From: an uncultured Bacilli bacterium
Lineage (GTDB): Bacteria > Bacillota_I > Bacilli_A > RF39 > UBA660
Length of the DNA stretch: 64,000 nucleotides
Direction: 5' to 3'
Assembly: GCA_934101115.1 (NCBI GenBank)
Contig: CAKOPW010000003.1
Span: forward strand, 1-64,000
Shown: positions 17,208-26,618 of the stretch, one piece after another
Position numbering within the stretch: the stretch's first letter is position 1
Layout: the number at the start of each line of letters is the position of its first letter
Made by a program: the position numbers and the translations under genes
Notes under the pieces: model-generated
The model's input: the letters and a program-made list of their open reading frames with translations, nothing else
Databases searched by the model: none
What the model was told of the DNA's origin: nothing

Positions 17208-18809
17208 ATTGTTTTTAAAATATACAAATTGAGAAGTATTTTGCCACTTATATTTACTCCATAAATCAGTTGCACTACTACCTGGATCAGCCATTGTAAC
17301 TCTATTACCTGTTGTATCTATTACTGCAACCCAATGTTGTCCTGTATTGCCCATTACTTCTACTGCAAGATAATAATTATGTGATTGATACTTATTAATT
17401 AATTGATACTTTTCATTTTTAGATTTTCCTTCCAAATCTACTCTTCCCACAAAAGAAAATCTTGGAATAAACTTAGCAATTGCACCATATTGTAAATTAC
17501 CATTTTCGTCAAAACCACCATTTTCATTCATCTTCTGAACAAATGTCTGTGGAGTAAAAGGTACTATTGTCTTTCCTGCTCCAGACCTTTCAATTAATAT
17601 AGAAATAGATGTTGCTAAACAACCTATCTGTCTTAAAGTTTTACCAGATGTGCCAATAGGTGTACTTGCCCAAGTTTCATCAGTTTGTTTCCAATTAATA
17701 AAATCACCAAAGTTTGTTCCATATAATAACTGAGCCCATAAATCTGAATACTTATCACTTAATAGTTCTCTAGTATTTTTCTTTTGCTCATCTGTAAAAT
17801 TATATTGATTCATTATCTCATCTAAACTTTTTGATTGAATAATAACATGAATAATTGTCTTACCATCATCAGTTTTCGTTTGTGTATTAGATGAACTACC
17901 TTGAATAAAAGAACCATCTGTTGCTATTAAATATCCATTACTTGATGCTTTAGATATACTCACTTTATTAAAATCATTAAAAACATTTCGTATATTTTTA
18001 ATATTTTTTTCGTTTATATACATAATTATATCAGCATTTTCTTTATCATTTGCATACTTAACAGAATATACTGCAATTACTTCTTTCCAATTAGTAACTG
18101 TATTATCCACAACTATTTCACTATTAGGAGTCATTAATTGTTCCTTTTCTGCCTTCTCATAAATCTCATTATTAATCTGGGATATTACACTACTCATTGT
18201 TCTACTATTAGATTCATTAGAAAAGAAAATACCAAACATAGATGAACATAATAATCCTATCAAACAAATTAATATTACTACTATAATTGCTATTACTCCA
18301 CCTGTACCAAGCAAAGCAACTAAAGATTTAACACCAGCAATTAACGATTTAGTAAAACTAATCATTGCTTTTATTATTTTCTTTGTTACACGAGCCGTTA
18401 CCTTTGCTGTTTTTTGTGCTGTTTGTTTAGTTTTTATAGCAAATTTTCTTGCTCTTTCAATATTTTTAGGAGTATCTTTAACCTCCTTAATTGTCTTATC
18501 TTTAATTTTCTTTTCTACACCAGTTTTAATTTTATTTACTTTTTTATTTTTATAATTCTTTATCATTCTATCTTTTGTTTTAGTAAGTACTTTTTTAGAA
18601 CTATTAATCGTTGCATTTTTAGATTTATTAGTCATCATCTCAATCTTGTTATCAGCATATTCTACATTAGATGTTTTTTCTTCATTAAGCATATTACTTC
18701 TATCTCTTATATCACTTATAGAATCTTTTACTTTAGAAGTCCATACAACTGATTTATCAATAGTTTTAATACCTGTTTTATATTTTTCTTTTACTTTAAT
18801 ATCTTTCAC
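17205..18809 (-). CDS. conjugation-linked membrane-anchored C39-like peptidase/hydrolase (CD1108-type)
   Basis: This 534-aa protein has a Lys-rich N-terminal cytoplasmic part and one transmembrane segment near residues 160-195. A linker follows, then a C-terminal papain-like domain with Cys397 (RQIGCLATS), His492 (GQHWVAVID) and Asp508 (MADPGS). It starts at GTG. It lies directly behind VirB4, where such ICEs carry a VirB1-like wall-processing protein. The peptidase fold suggests cleavage of wall peptides or a proteolytic role; calling it a wall hydrolase is inference. Confidence 0.75.
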   Translation of the reverse strand: MKDIKVKEKYKTGIKTIDKSVVWTSKVKDSISDIRDRSNMLNEEKTSNVEYADNKIEMMTNKSKNATINSSKKVLTKTKDRMIKNYKNKKVNKIKTGVEKKIKDKTIKEVKDTPKNIERARKFAIKTKQTAQKTAKVTARVTKKIIKAMISFTKSLIAGVKSLVALLGTGGVIAIIVVILICLIGLLCSSMFGIFFSNESNSRTMSSVISQINNEIYEKAEKEQLMTPNSEIVVDNTVTNWKEVIAVYSVKYANDKENADIIMYINEKNIKNIRNVFNDFNKVSISKASSNGYLIATDGSFIQGSSSNTQTKTDDGKTIIHVIIQSKSLDEIMNQYNFTDEQKKNTRELLSDKYSDLWAQLLYGTNFGDFINWKQTDETWASTPIGTSGKTLRQIGCLATSISILIERSGAGKTIVPFTPQTFVQKMNENGGFDENGNLQYGAIAKFIPRFSFVGRVDLEGKSKNEKYQLINKYQSHNYYLAVEVMGNTGQHWVAVIDTTGNRVTMADPGSSATDLWSKYKWQNTSQFVYFKNN

Positions 18810-18811
18810 AA

Positions 18812-21148
18812 CTATTTATCCTTTGGATTTGTACTCATCAATTTATATAATTCTAAATCCTTAGGAAAATGATTTTCAAAAGGAATTAAATTACTTCCTA
18901 TTTTTAATAATCCTTCTCCTGGTTCAGAATTAGTAATATAACTTAATTGCATTTCAGATATATTAAGAAGTTTTGCTAATTCCAATCTATCAGTAGCTGC
19001 TTGATTTAACATAACAATCAATTCAGAGTTTGCTAACATTGTTTTAGCTGTATGACTTTGTAATAAATCTTCTACATTTTGTGTTATACCAGTACAATAT
19101 GCTCCATACTTTCTGACTCTTTTCCAAAGTTTAAATAAGAAGTTTGCAGAATATTCATGTTGAAATAATAAGTATATTTCATCTATAAAAATATAAGTGT
19201 TTCTACCTTTATTTCTATTCAATGTTATTCTATTTAAAATATTATCAAGTACTACTAACATACCAAATGATCTAAGTGATTTATCTAACTCTAAAATATC
19301 ATAGTTGATTATTCTACTATTAATATTTACATTTGTTTCCATTGCAAAAGTATTAAATGAACCATTAGTATATCTTTCAAGAACTGTTGCTAAATCTTTT
19401 GCTTCTTTTTCTGGTTGCTTTAATAATTCTTCTCTTAAATCAATAAGTGTTGGTGGAACTCCTTGATAGTTTCCTTGTTGATAACTTCTATATACTTTAT
19501 TAGTACATCTATCAATTATAGATTCTTCTAGTGGTCCTAATTTTTTATCTTTCATCAATATCTCACATAAGGACAATATAAATTCTGATTTTAAAGTTAC
19601 TGGGTTACTGCCTTCTCCATATTCAGAGTTAATATCCATGGGATTTATATGATTATTACTAGTTGCACTAATAACAACATTTTGACCATTCAAAGGTCCT
19701 ATTAGTTTTGCATATTCTCTTTCAGGATCAATTATTAATATGTCTGCATTTGGATCTCTTAATGCTAGTGAAACTATTTCATTTTTAGCAGAAAATGACT
19801 TGCCAGAACCTGATACTCCAAGTATAAAACTATTACCATTTAATAACTGTTTTCTATCAGCTACTATCATATTTTTACTTATTACGTTTAGTCCATAATA
19901 AATACCATTTGTATGATTTACTTCTTGTACTCTAAATGGTGTAAAAACTGCAAGTGACTCAGTAGTTAGTGTTCTTAAAGCATTTATTCTCCTTATACCA
20001 TAAGGAAGTGCTGTATTAAGTCCATCTAATTGTTGATATTTTAATACTCCTAATTGACATAAATGTTGTTGACCGATTGATAAGATACTTTCTGTATCTT
20101 CATCTAGTTGTTTCTTTGTATCAGCCGTATGAACATAAGTAATGACACATACAAACATTCTTTGATCACGTGTTGTTAAATCGTCTAACATCTCTTTAGA
20201 TTCTTGTCTTTGCTGTTCCATATCATAAGGAATAACCGCACTAAAGTTATTATTACTATTTTGTCTTCTCTGCCAATTCGTAATATTAGTTTCTACACCT
20301 AATCTTCTATTTTCTACTTCTCTAATTGCTACATCCATAGGTATAGGCATTATATCTATGGATAATATTACACTTTTATCAATATCAGTTAATTCTGAAA
20401 TCATATCATCCTTAATAAAATTAGCATATTCTTTTAAAAATATTGCTCTACCAAATTTATTTTCAAATTCAAAATAATCACTTTGAAAAGAAGCTGACGA
20501 AGGACAAATATAATCTTTGAAATTATGTCCTTTTTTCATTAATTCTTTATTATCAAAATTAAATGTTTCTGTATCATCTAATCTGTAAAAATCATGAATG
20601 AGTCTTAACCTTTCACTAGCATCCAATTCTATCAAATGTGAACCAAGTTCTCTTAAATGATTATTAAACTCGACATCAATTCTTTTAAAATAGTTTCTTG
20701 CCTCCTCAACACTTTTCTTTTCGATTGATACAGTAATATATTTTTCTTGAATCATCTTTTTATTATTAGTTATTTGTTCTAATAACATTTGATTATATTC
20801 ATTTCTATATTTATCTAAGTTATCATTGGAACTTTTTAATAATATATTCTTTTCAAAATCAACTCTATTTAACTTTCTATTTATTATTGTTATTTTTGTA
20901 GTAGCATCACTATCTAAGGAATTTAATAGTTCTGAATATTTTAAAAATATTGCTTCTTTATCGTTTCTACTTGCAACTGCATAGTTAATATCAGTAAACA
21001 TATAAGTTTTATTATATTTATTTTTTCCTATTAAGAATATTCCATCTTTCCATATTCTGTTAATAGGTATTATTCCTTGAACATTTTTAGGAATATCAAA
21101 TTCATCTACATCTTTTTTGAATTTAAAAACTTTTTTCATTGCTTTCAT
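18812..21148 (-). CDS. VirB4-family conjugation ATPase
   Basis: A 778-aa ATPase with Walker A GVSGSGKSFS (second half) and Walker B IFIDEIYLLF, plus the usual N-terminal VirB4 region. It energises the ICE1 type IV secretion channel on the inner face of the membrane. The start at 21148 follows AAAGGAG. It overlaps PrgI by 26 bp, a coupled pair seen widely in Gram-positive conjugation systems. Confidence 0.95.
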   Translation of the reverse strand: MKAMKKVFKFKKDVDEFDIPKNVQGIIPINRIWKDGIFLIGKNKYNKTYMFTDINYAVASRNDKEAIFLKYSELLNSLDSDATTKITIINRKLNRVDFEKNILLKSSNDNLDKYRNEYNQMLLEQITNNKKMIQEKYITVSIEKKSVEEARNYFKRIDVEFNNHLRELGSHLIELDASERLRLIHDFYRLDDTETFNFDNKELMKKGHNFKDYICPSSASFQSDYFEFENKFGRAIFLKEYANFIKDDMISELTDIDKSVILSIDIMPIPMDVAIREVENRRLGVETNITNWQRRQNSNNNFSAVIPYDMEQQRQESKEMLDDLTTRDQRMFVCVITYVHTADTKKQLDEDTESILSIGQQHLCQLGVLKYQQLDGLNTALPYGIRRINALRTLTTESLAVFTPFRVQEVNHTNGIYYGLNVISKNMIVADRKQLLNGNSFILGVSGSGKSFSAKNEIVSLALRDPNADILIIDPEREYAKLIGPLNGQNVVISATSNNHINPMDINSEYGEGSNPVTLKSEFILSLCEILMKDKKLGPLEESIIDRCTNKVYRSYQQGNYQGVPPTLIDLREELLKQPEKEAKDLATVLERYTNGSFNTFAMETNVNINSRIINYDILELDKSLRSFGMLVVLDNILNRITLNRNKGRNTYIFIDEIYLLFQHEYSANFLFKLWKRVRKYGAYCTGITQNVEDLLQSHTAKTMLANSELIVMLNQAATDRLELAKLLNISEMQLSYITNSEPGEGLLKIGSNLIPFENHFPKDLELYKLMSTNPKDK

Positions 21149-21488
21149 TTGTTTTCTCCTTTTCCCTCGTATTTATTAATTCATAATAAAAATTAGTCGG
21201 TTCAAAGACTAATTCTCTTTTAGTTAAAAACTCAGATTTAATATAAGTAAGTATAAATTGCTCACCAGTCATACCGTTGTATTTAACAAATCCCATTATT
21301 CCAAATGGAGTAGCACCAATTATACAAATCCATGATGTTATTTCTGTTCCTAAAACTGGTTTGAATATAAAGAATAATATGAGTGCACTTGCACAAGCTA
21401 AAATACTAAAAATAAATTGCCTTAAAGATAATCCGAAAAATATATTTTCAGAATAGTTTCTTATTTCTTTATTAATTTTTACTTCCAT
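21123..21488 (-). CDS. PrgI-family membrane protein
   Basis: A 121-aa protein with two adjacent transmembrane segments (FIFSILACASALILFFIF and the following IIGATPFGIMGF region). PrgI is the VirB3-like partner of VirB4, and its position directly upstream of VirB4 supports the call. Confidence 0.88.
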   Translation of the reverse strand: MEVKINKEIRNYSENIFFGLSLRQFIFSILACASALILFFIFKPVLGTEITSWICIIGATPFGIMGFVKYNGMTGEQFILTYIKSEFLTKRELVFEPTNFYYELINTREKEKTNESNEKSF

Positions 21489-21985
21489 TATCTTTCTTTA
21501 TCCTTTCCATTATAAAATTTCATACAATCTTCTGGTAATTTAGAAAATTCACAATATTTTTCTATTGTTTCTTTTGTTATATTATTTTGATTACAAAATT
21601 TTAAATATTTTTGAACACCCTTTTTACAATCAATATCATTTGGATACAATTCATGAAGTGAATTCCATAATCCATGATGAGTGTTTGGTGATACATATAA
21701 CAATCTATTACCTTTAATTTCTAATTCATTAAATACATAATAGTCAAAATTAAAATCCCATTCAGGAACATATATTTCATTTGTTATTCTATTTGAAAAT
21801 ACATCTACAGTGTCTTCGTATGAAGATTCATATCCATCGGATATTAATACTTTAAATTCATTTTGCAATTTGTTGTATAAGATATATTCTATTTCCATAC
21901 CATTATGGAAATTGTTATTATCTAAATCTTTTAATTTATCTAACAAATACTTCTCTGTTTTCTTATCAATAAAATTATCTATCAT
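21488..21985 (-). CDS. hypothetical protein in the transfer operon, 165 aa
   Basis: Not recognised. The protein is soluble and rich in Asn, Tyr and acidic residues (starting MIDNFIDKKTEKYLLDKL). It overlaps ArdC by 4 bp and PrgI by 1 bp, so it is co-translated with them. Its segment VDVFSNRITNEIYVPEWDFN has no motif I can name. It could be an anti-defence accessory alongside ArdC, but that is only positional. Confidence 0.6.
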   Translation of the reverse strand: MIDNFIDKKTEKYLLDKLKDLDNNNFHNGMEIEYILYNKLQNEFKVLISDGYESSYEDTVDVFSNRITNEIYVPEWDFNFDYYVFNELEIKGNRLLYVSPNTHHGLWNSLHELYPNDIDCKKGVQKYLKFCNQNNITKETIEKYCEFSKLPEDCMKFYNGKDKER

Positions 21986-22884
21986 CTAATATTTTTCCTT
22001 TCTTTACTTCTCATTTTATCTTCAATATATTCACATACCTTATTTGACTCATTTATTGCTTTAAATAATTCATTAGGTTTATCTTTTAATATTTGAATCC
22101 AACTTTGAATATATGCTTTATGATTGTTATAATCCTCAGTCTTTGGATTTATATCTAATTTTTGCATCAAAAAAGAAGAACTAATCTCAGCAATTAATTC
22201 TTCCCTTGCGTAATCTTGTTTATTATTAATATCAAACCTATTTAGCCTAGATTCATGTCTAGTAGAATGACATAATTCATGAAGTTGGGTTGCATAATAT
22301 GAATATTTATCAAAAAATTTGCTTTTTTCAGGTAATACTACTTGATCTTCTTTTGTATTATAAAATGCCTTATCGCCTTCTTCTTTATATTTAACTCTTA
22401 ACTTATCTATAATTTTATTTATATAGCTATTTACTTGAATATTATTATTTTTTGCTTTATCTATTTCTTTAAGTCCTTCTATTAAACTACCATTAAATAC
22501 AAAAGTAACATTACAAAATGTCTTATATTGTTTTTTAAGTTCAGGAGATTTGTCTATTATTTTGTTATATTCTTCAAAAGAAATTCTCTTTTTATTCTTA
22601 ATGTCATAAACTGACCAAAATTCTATAGGAACACCTTTACCTTTACTATTTTTTAACTTATATCCTTTTTCTCTAATTTGAACATAAGTAAACCATCTAT
22701 TATCCTCATAATGTTCTTTATATGAAACATAAGATAATATTAACTGATTAATACCTTTATAAGAAGTATTTGTAATACCATTTTTATTTAATGAAGTGTT
22801 CCACCTTTGTCTCCATGGTATTTTATTTTCTTCTAAAGATTCTAGATACATCTTTATTAATTCATCTTTAGTTTTTGTATTCAA
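21982..22884 (-). CDS. ArdC-like antirestriction / zincin metallopeptidase
   Basis: The 300-aa protein has an ArdC N-terminal ssDNA-binding domain (NKIPWRQRWN, then NTSYKGINQLIL) and a zincin domain with HELCH in QLHELCHSTRHE. ArdC proteins protect incoming single-stranded DNA from restriction. The start is TTG at 22884, with GAAGGTGAT upstream. It opens the PrgI-VirB4 operon, directly downstream of the sirtuin terminator, so antirestriction would be made with the transfer apparatus. Confidence 0.85.
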   Translation of the reverse strand: MNTKTKDELIKMYLESLEENKIPWRQRWNTSLNKNGITNTSYKGINQLILSYVSYKEHYEDNRWFTYVQIREKGYKLKNSKGKGVPIEFWSVYDIKNKKRISFEEYNKIIDKSPELKKQYKTFCNVTFVFNGSLIEGLKEIDKAKNNNIQVNSYINKIIDKLRVKYKEEGDKAFYNTKEDQVVLPEKSKFFDKYSYYATQLHELCHSTRHESRLNRFDINNKQDYAREELIAEISSSFLMQKLDINPKTEDYNNHKAYIQSWIQILKDKPNELFKAINESNKVCEYIEDKMRSKERKNIR

Positions 22885-22907
22885 TTAAATCACCTTCTTT
22901 CTGTAAA

Positions 22908-22936
22908 TAAAAAGACCAGAAATTTTATTCTGATCT
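22908..22936 (-). terminator. terminator of the HxlR-macrodomain-sirtuin operon
   Basis: On the minus strand AGATCAGAA pairs with TTCTGGTCT (one G-U pair), followed by a T-run. It separates the cargo operon from the ArdC transfer operon. Confidence 0.8.
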
Positions 22937-22947
22937 ACTGGATAAAT

Positions 22948-23790
22948 TTATTTCTTTAAAATGTTTGTAATAGCATTTGCACAATCATCTTTGATACATA
23001 TTGCTTTATTCTTTAATTCATAAGCCATATCATTATATTTATCATTTATTCTTATTAAAGTAACATTATCATGTGTATATGCTAATTTTTCGAATGGAAA
23101 TCTAATGATTCCAGGTGTATTAAATCCAACACCTAACTCGATTAAAATTAATTTTTTATTTATATTATCATTAATAAACTTTTCATAATTATTACTAAGT
23201 TTATCCCAGTTATCATCTTCAACAAAGAATGCATCTTTTCTAATATTTATCTCCATTTTTTCGCCACAAACTGGGCAATATGGTATGAGATTACTATCAA
23301 CGCTTAAATTGTCTTTAGACTTCAACATCTTTTTAACTAACTCAGTATCATCATACAATTTATTATGACAACCTTTAGAACATTGCATTTTTCCATAACT
23401 ACCTTGAACCTCAAATACTTTATCATGTTCAAAACCAGACTTTTCAAATTGTCCATCTACATTTGTCGTAATAACAAAATAGTTTTTATCTTTTACAATG
23501 TCTAATAATTCTTTATATGCCTTTAATGGAGGTGGAGCTATAAATGAATAGTTAATGTGTTTTGCCCAATAACTCCATCTTTCTTCCTCTGTATTAAAAT
23601 TATAAAAACTAGATGTATACATATCAGTCATTCCATAAGCATCAACTAGTTCTGGAAAATTCTTTTTAAAACTTTCTTTCGAATAATCTATGCCTGCTGA
23701 TGCAGATAATCCAGCTCCAGCACCAATAACGATTGCATCGGCATTTTTTATTAAATCTTTAATTTTTAAATAATTTTCTGTATTCATCAT
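22948..23790 (-). CDS. class M sirtuin (SirTM-type ADP-ribosyltransferase)
   Basis: A 280-aa Sir2-fold protein with NAD-binding GAGAGLSASAG, TTNVDGQFEKSGF, and two Cys pairs (CSKGCH and CPVCGE) for zinc. The usual catalytic His is replaced by Gln in FEVQGSYGKMQC. Known family: in Staphylococcus and Streptococcus, SirTM ADP-ribosylates a lipoylated GcvH-like carrier and is paired with a macrodomain hydrolase. The start at 23790 follows GAGAGTGA and overlaps the macrodomain gene. No GcvH-L or lipoate ligase gene is present in this window. Confidence 0.9.
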   Translation of the reverse strand: MMNTENYLKIKDLIKNADAIVIGAGAGLSASAGIDYSKESFKKNFPELVDAYGMTDMYTSSFYNFNTEEERWSYWAKHINYSFIAPPPLKAYKELLDIVKDKNYFVITTNVDGQFEKSGFEHDKVFEVQGSYGKMQCSKGCHNKLYDDTELVKKMLKSKDNLSVDSNLIPYCPVCGEKMEINIRKDAFFVEDDNWDKLSNNYEKFINDNINKKLILIELGVGFNTPGIIRFPFEKLAYTHDNVTLIRINDKYNDMAYELKNKAICIKDDCANAITNILKK

Positions 23791-24523
23791 AATCACTCTC
23801 ACTAAAAACATTAAGTATAACTTTTATATTTGATTTATACTTACTTAGCGTTTCTTTAACTGAGTTATAGGCAACTATTTTTGCTTTATTTATTGGGTAG
23901 CCAAAGAGTCCTGTTGATATGCTTGGAAATGCAATAGAAGTATAACCATTCTTAATGGCATACTCTAGAGAATTTCTGTAACAACTAGATAAATCTAATT
24001 CATTTTGTTTTGTTACTTCATTTAAGACTTGAGGCCCTACAGTTGTAATTACTTTTTTACTAGGTAAGTTATAAGCATCACAAACAATTATCTCACCAGT
24101 AGAAAGTTCTTTACCTTTTAAAATTTCATTGCATTCAAGTCTTAATCTCATTCCCGCATTAGTATGAATCACATTATCTACACAAACATGACTTGGATTA
24201 AAACAACCTAATCCCTCTTTGTTACCAGCATTAACAATAACATCACACTTTAAAGTAGTAATATCTCCTTGCCACAAAATTATATTATCTTCGCTTTTCT
24301 TTAAAAAATTAGCATCAACTACTTTTTTATCTTTTAATTCTAGACTTAAATATTCATCTTCTAACTTTAAAATTTCTTCATTTATTGGTTTAGGTGGTCT
24401 TATATTAACAAGTGTCTTATACAATTTTTTTAAATTTTCATAAGAATCTGGTATTTCAATATCATAATTATTTTCCTGAATTAAATATTCTATTATCTTT
24501 AATAACAATTTTTCTTTATTCAT
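23759..24523 (-). CDS. zinc-type macrodomain, protein ADP-ribose hydrolase
   Basis: The 254-aa protein has an N-terminal helical part, then a macrodomain (about 75-250) with IVNAGNKEGLGCFNPSHVCV, which carries the Cys/His zinc ligands typical of SirTM-linked macrodomains. TTVGPQV and the SISTGLFGYP loop follow. It removes ADP-ribose placed by the sirtuin. It overlaps both HxlR (4 bp) and the sirtuin, so the three form one translationally coupled operon. Confidence 0.93.
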   Translation of the reverse strand: MNKEKLLLKIIEYLIQENNYDIEIPDSYENLKKLYKTLVNIRPPKPINEEILKLEDEYLSLELKDKKVVDANFLKKSEDNIILWQGDITTLKCDVIVNAGNKEGLGCFNPSHVCVDNVIHTNAGMRLRLECNEILKGKELSTGEIIVCDAYNLPSKKVITTVGPQVLNEVTKQNELDLSSCYRNSLEYAIKNGYTSIAFPSISTGLFGYPINKAKIVAYNSVKETLSKYKSNIKVILNVFSESDYDEYRKLFKN

Positions 24524-24837
24524 TTTTGATTCTTATATTTAATACCAAATTCTTTCATCATATCAAGAACACCTTTAAGTTCCATACCTTTTTCAGTTAG
24601 TGAATATTCTACTTTTGGTGGAACAACAGGATAAACTTTTCTTTTAACTATCCCATCATTCTCTAAGTCTTTTAAATTTTGTGTTAAAACCTTAGCAGAT
24701 ATTCCAACAACAGATCTATTAAGTTCATTATATCTTTTTGTTCCAGTAATTAAATCTCTCAAAATTAAAACTTTCCATTTATTTGAAATAATAGATGCCG
24801 TATATTCAACAGGACAATTTGTATAAACTTTAGCCAT
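24520..24837 (-). CDS. HxlR-family (MarR-like) transcription regulator, probable redox sensor
   Basis: A 105-aa winged-helix protein with the HxlR signature CPVEYTASIISNKWKVLILR, the RYNELNR and GISAKVLTQNLKDLENDG helix-turn-helix, and a C-terminal wing. The N-terminal Cys just before PVEYT matches the sensing Cys of thiol-switch relatives such as YodB. The start at 24837 is preceded by GGAG. Shared motifs upstream of this gene and of the MBL-like gene suggest that it represses both. Confidence 0.9.
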   Translation of the reverse strand: MAKVYTNCPVEYTASIISNKWKVLILRDLITGTKRYNELNRSVVGISAKVLTQNLKDLENDGIVKRKVYPVVPPKVEYSLTEKGMELKGVLDMMKEFGIKYKNQK

Positions 24838-24870
24838 TATTATCAACTCCTGTTTTCATTATACCATTAT

Positions 24871-24908
24871 ATGTTACTTTTAGTAAGTACGCACTTTTTG
24901 GTAAGTAT
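24871..24908 (-). promoter_or_regulatory. candidate HxlR operator and promoter
   Basis: On the minus strand AAAAAGTGCGTACTTACT (24882-24899) lies just upstream of two TATAAT boxes, with a further TACTTAC half-site at 24901. The same 18-bp motif, one base different, occurs at 25813-25830. Confidence 0.7.
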
Positions 24909-24934
24909 TAAAAAAAGTGAATGTTACTTCACTT
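24908..24934 (-). terminator. terminator after the MBL-like gene
   Basis: AAGTGAA/TTCACTT stem followed by T7 on the minus strand. It isolates the MBL-like gene from the HxlR operon. Confidence 0.85.
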
Positions 24935-24939
24935 TATAA

Positions 24940-25731
24940 TTATTCTCCAAAGAAGAAACCAGCTGTCATTTCTAGATAATTAACTCCACTATAATTTGGA
25001 TATTCTTCTTTAACTTTTTCTATCATTTCATCTTTGCTTTTACAAGTACTAGCAATATTTAATAAAGTTTCAATATATGATATCTTTGTATCAACTGCTT
25101 TAATATCTTCTGGAATATAATGTGATGTTAAAATTAAATTATATTTTTTTTCTATATATCCTTTTAATGTATCAATCATAGTATTTGCATGATCTACACC
25201 AGCAATAATAGAATGACAGTCACTACCTAACATATGAGTGTATATAGAATTTATTTCTGGTATTTCAATATCAAAAGCATCACTTGTTGGAATAATATTC
25301 ATTTTTATATCTGCTAAAGTAATAGTTCCACCATTAATATAATCAGTTACGTGATGTATATTATTATCAAATGACTCTCCAAATGCCTTTGTAAAATTAT
25401 CAACTAATGTTTTACCTCCACCAGTATGTCCATATTCATCAGCCTTTTTAGTAGCATATTTTTTAGAATCTTTTAAGAATGTTCCTCCTCCCATATGGTA
25501 TGAAAGTAATACTCCATCAAGTTCAGCTCCTAATGATTCAATATATTTTTCTAATTCTTTATTATTATCATAAAATGCAGGAGATTCTATAACAGCAATC
25601 TTTCCATTCTTTTCAAGTAAAATAACTTGGTCATCAATATAATCTGCTGTATTGTAATTATGAACTTTTACTTCTCCAAAATCATAAACCAAAACATATC
25701 CTTTATCTAAATTTATCTTTTTATTTTTCAT
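24940..25731 (-). CDS. metallo-beta-lactamase-fold-like protein lacking the metal motif
   Basis: The 263-aa protein has the general layout of MBL-fold hydrolases (VILLEKNGKIAVIESPAF, then GVLLSYHMGGGTF, NGGTITLADIKMN and SHYIPEDIKAVDT). The usual HxHxDH is absent: only a lone His stands in SYHMGG, so zinc hydrolase activity is doubtful. It has its own promoter with the HxlR-type operator, suggesting a redox-responsive partner of the HxlR/sirtuin operon. It could bind a small molecule instead. Confidence 0.6.
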   Translation of the reverse strand: MKNKKINLDKGYVLVYDFGEVKVHNYNTADYIDDQVILLEKNGKIAVIESPAFYDNNKELEKYIESLGAELDGVLLSYHMGGGTFLKDSKKYATKKADEYGHTGGGKTLVDNFTKAFGESFDNNIHHVTDYINGGTITLADIKMNIIPTSDAFDIEIPEINSIYTHMLGSDCHSIIAGVDHANTMIDTLKGYIEKKYNLILTSHYIPEDIKAVDTKISYIETLLNIASTCKSKDEMIEKVKEEYPNYSGVNYLEMTAGFFFGE

Positions 25732-25788
25732 TTTTATTTCCTCCTAATTTTCTGTTCAAAGAGGTGTGCACTTTTCCTTGACAATTAA

Positions 25789-25849
25789 ATTATAGAATAA
25801 TGAAAAATAAAAAGTAAGTATGCACTTTTTTGTTAGATACTTACTTTTT
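25789..25849 (-). promoter_or_regulatory. promoter and candidate HxlR operator of the MBL-like gene
   Basis: Minus-strand TATAAT (25789-25794) lies downstream of AAAAAGTGCATACTTACT (25813-25830). A perfect 11-bp inverted repeat AAAGTAAGTAT (25811-25821) / ATACTTACTTT (25837-25847) spans the upstream promoter region. GTAAGTA/TACTTAC dyads are the kind of site bound by HxlR regulators such as YodB (recalled, not checked). Confidence 0.7.
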
Positions 25850-25919
25850 GGTATAAATTTAATTAAATTAAGACTTTGCTAAGTAATTTTTTTAATAATA
25901 TAATAAATCTCATAATTTA

Positions 25920-26588
25920 TTATTTTGATGTCAAATTATAACTACAACTTATTAACTCACATATTGTTTCGTCTGACAAAGTATCATTTAATACTATAGA
26001 CAACCAATATTTCTTGTTCATATGATATGCTTCATATATTCCTTTTATCTTTAGTAAATCATCCTTAGCATTTGGATTTATCTTTACATTTATAATTTCT
26101 ATAATTGTATCATTATTAATTTTCTTTTCAACTTTATTCATTTGAATATCCATTATTATTGAAAACCATTTATTATTTTTATTTCTATATACAGCATAGT
26201 TTGGATATTTATTCCATAAAAATTCAGGTAACGACTCAAATGAATTTTTAATATATTCATTTATTCTATTAGATTGTTTATAAATAAAGTTCTGCTTTTC
26301 ACAACACTTATTTCTAATATCTAATAATATGTTTTTAAACTCTTCTTTTACTTTTTGATTAAATTCTCCAATCATGTTTGTTCTAAAATTAGTATATTCT
26401 TCATTTAAAGCTAGTTCAACAATTCTTCCCATAATACAATTATCACAATATTCAACAATCACATCAAAAGAATTATCCATGATTTTTTGATGATATATCA
26501 ACTTATTATTATCTTCTTTAAAGCCATATTTTAATAAGCTATTACTGTTTATTGTATATCTATTAAATATTTCTCTTTCTATATTCAT
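25920..26588 (-). CDS. MmcQ/YjbR-family protein
   Basis: The 222-aa protein has a C-terminal YjbR-like domain (SLPEFLWNKYPNYAVYRNK, then KWFSIIMDI and AYHMNKKYWLSIVLND) and an N-terminal extension of about 100 residues. The domain has a CyaY-like/DNA-binding fold and often occurs beside stress-response genes. It is downstream of a small membrane protein and the nitroreductase, all on the same strand. The molecular function is not established. Confidence 0.78.
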   Translation of the reverse strand: MNIEREIFNRYTINSNSLLKYGFKEDNNKLIYHQKIMDNSFDVIVEYCDNCIMGRIVELALNEEYTNFRTNMIGEFNQKVKEEFKNILLDIRNKCCEKQNFIYKQSNRINEYIKNSFESLPEFLWNKYPNYAVYRNKNNKWFSIIMDIQMNKVEKKINNDTIIEIINVKINPNAKDDLLKIKGIYEAYHMNKKYWLSIVLNDTLSDETICELISCSYNLTSK

Positions 26589-26603
26589 TAATTTTCACTT
26601 TTT

Positions 26604-26618
26604 CAAATTATTACTTAT
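26604..26618 (-). repeat. gene-junction repeat, copy 1
   Basis: CAAATTATTACTTAT at the end of the 55-aa membrane protein gene. Related copies are at 26794 and 27324. Confidence 0.6.
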
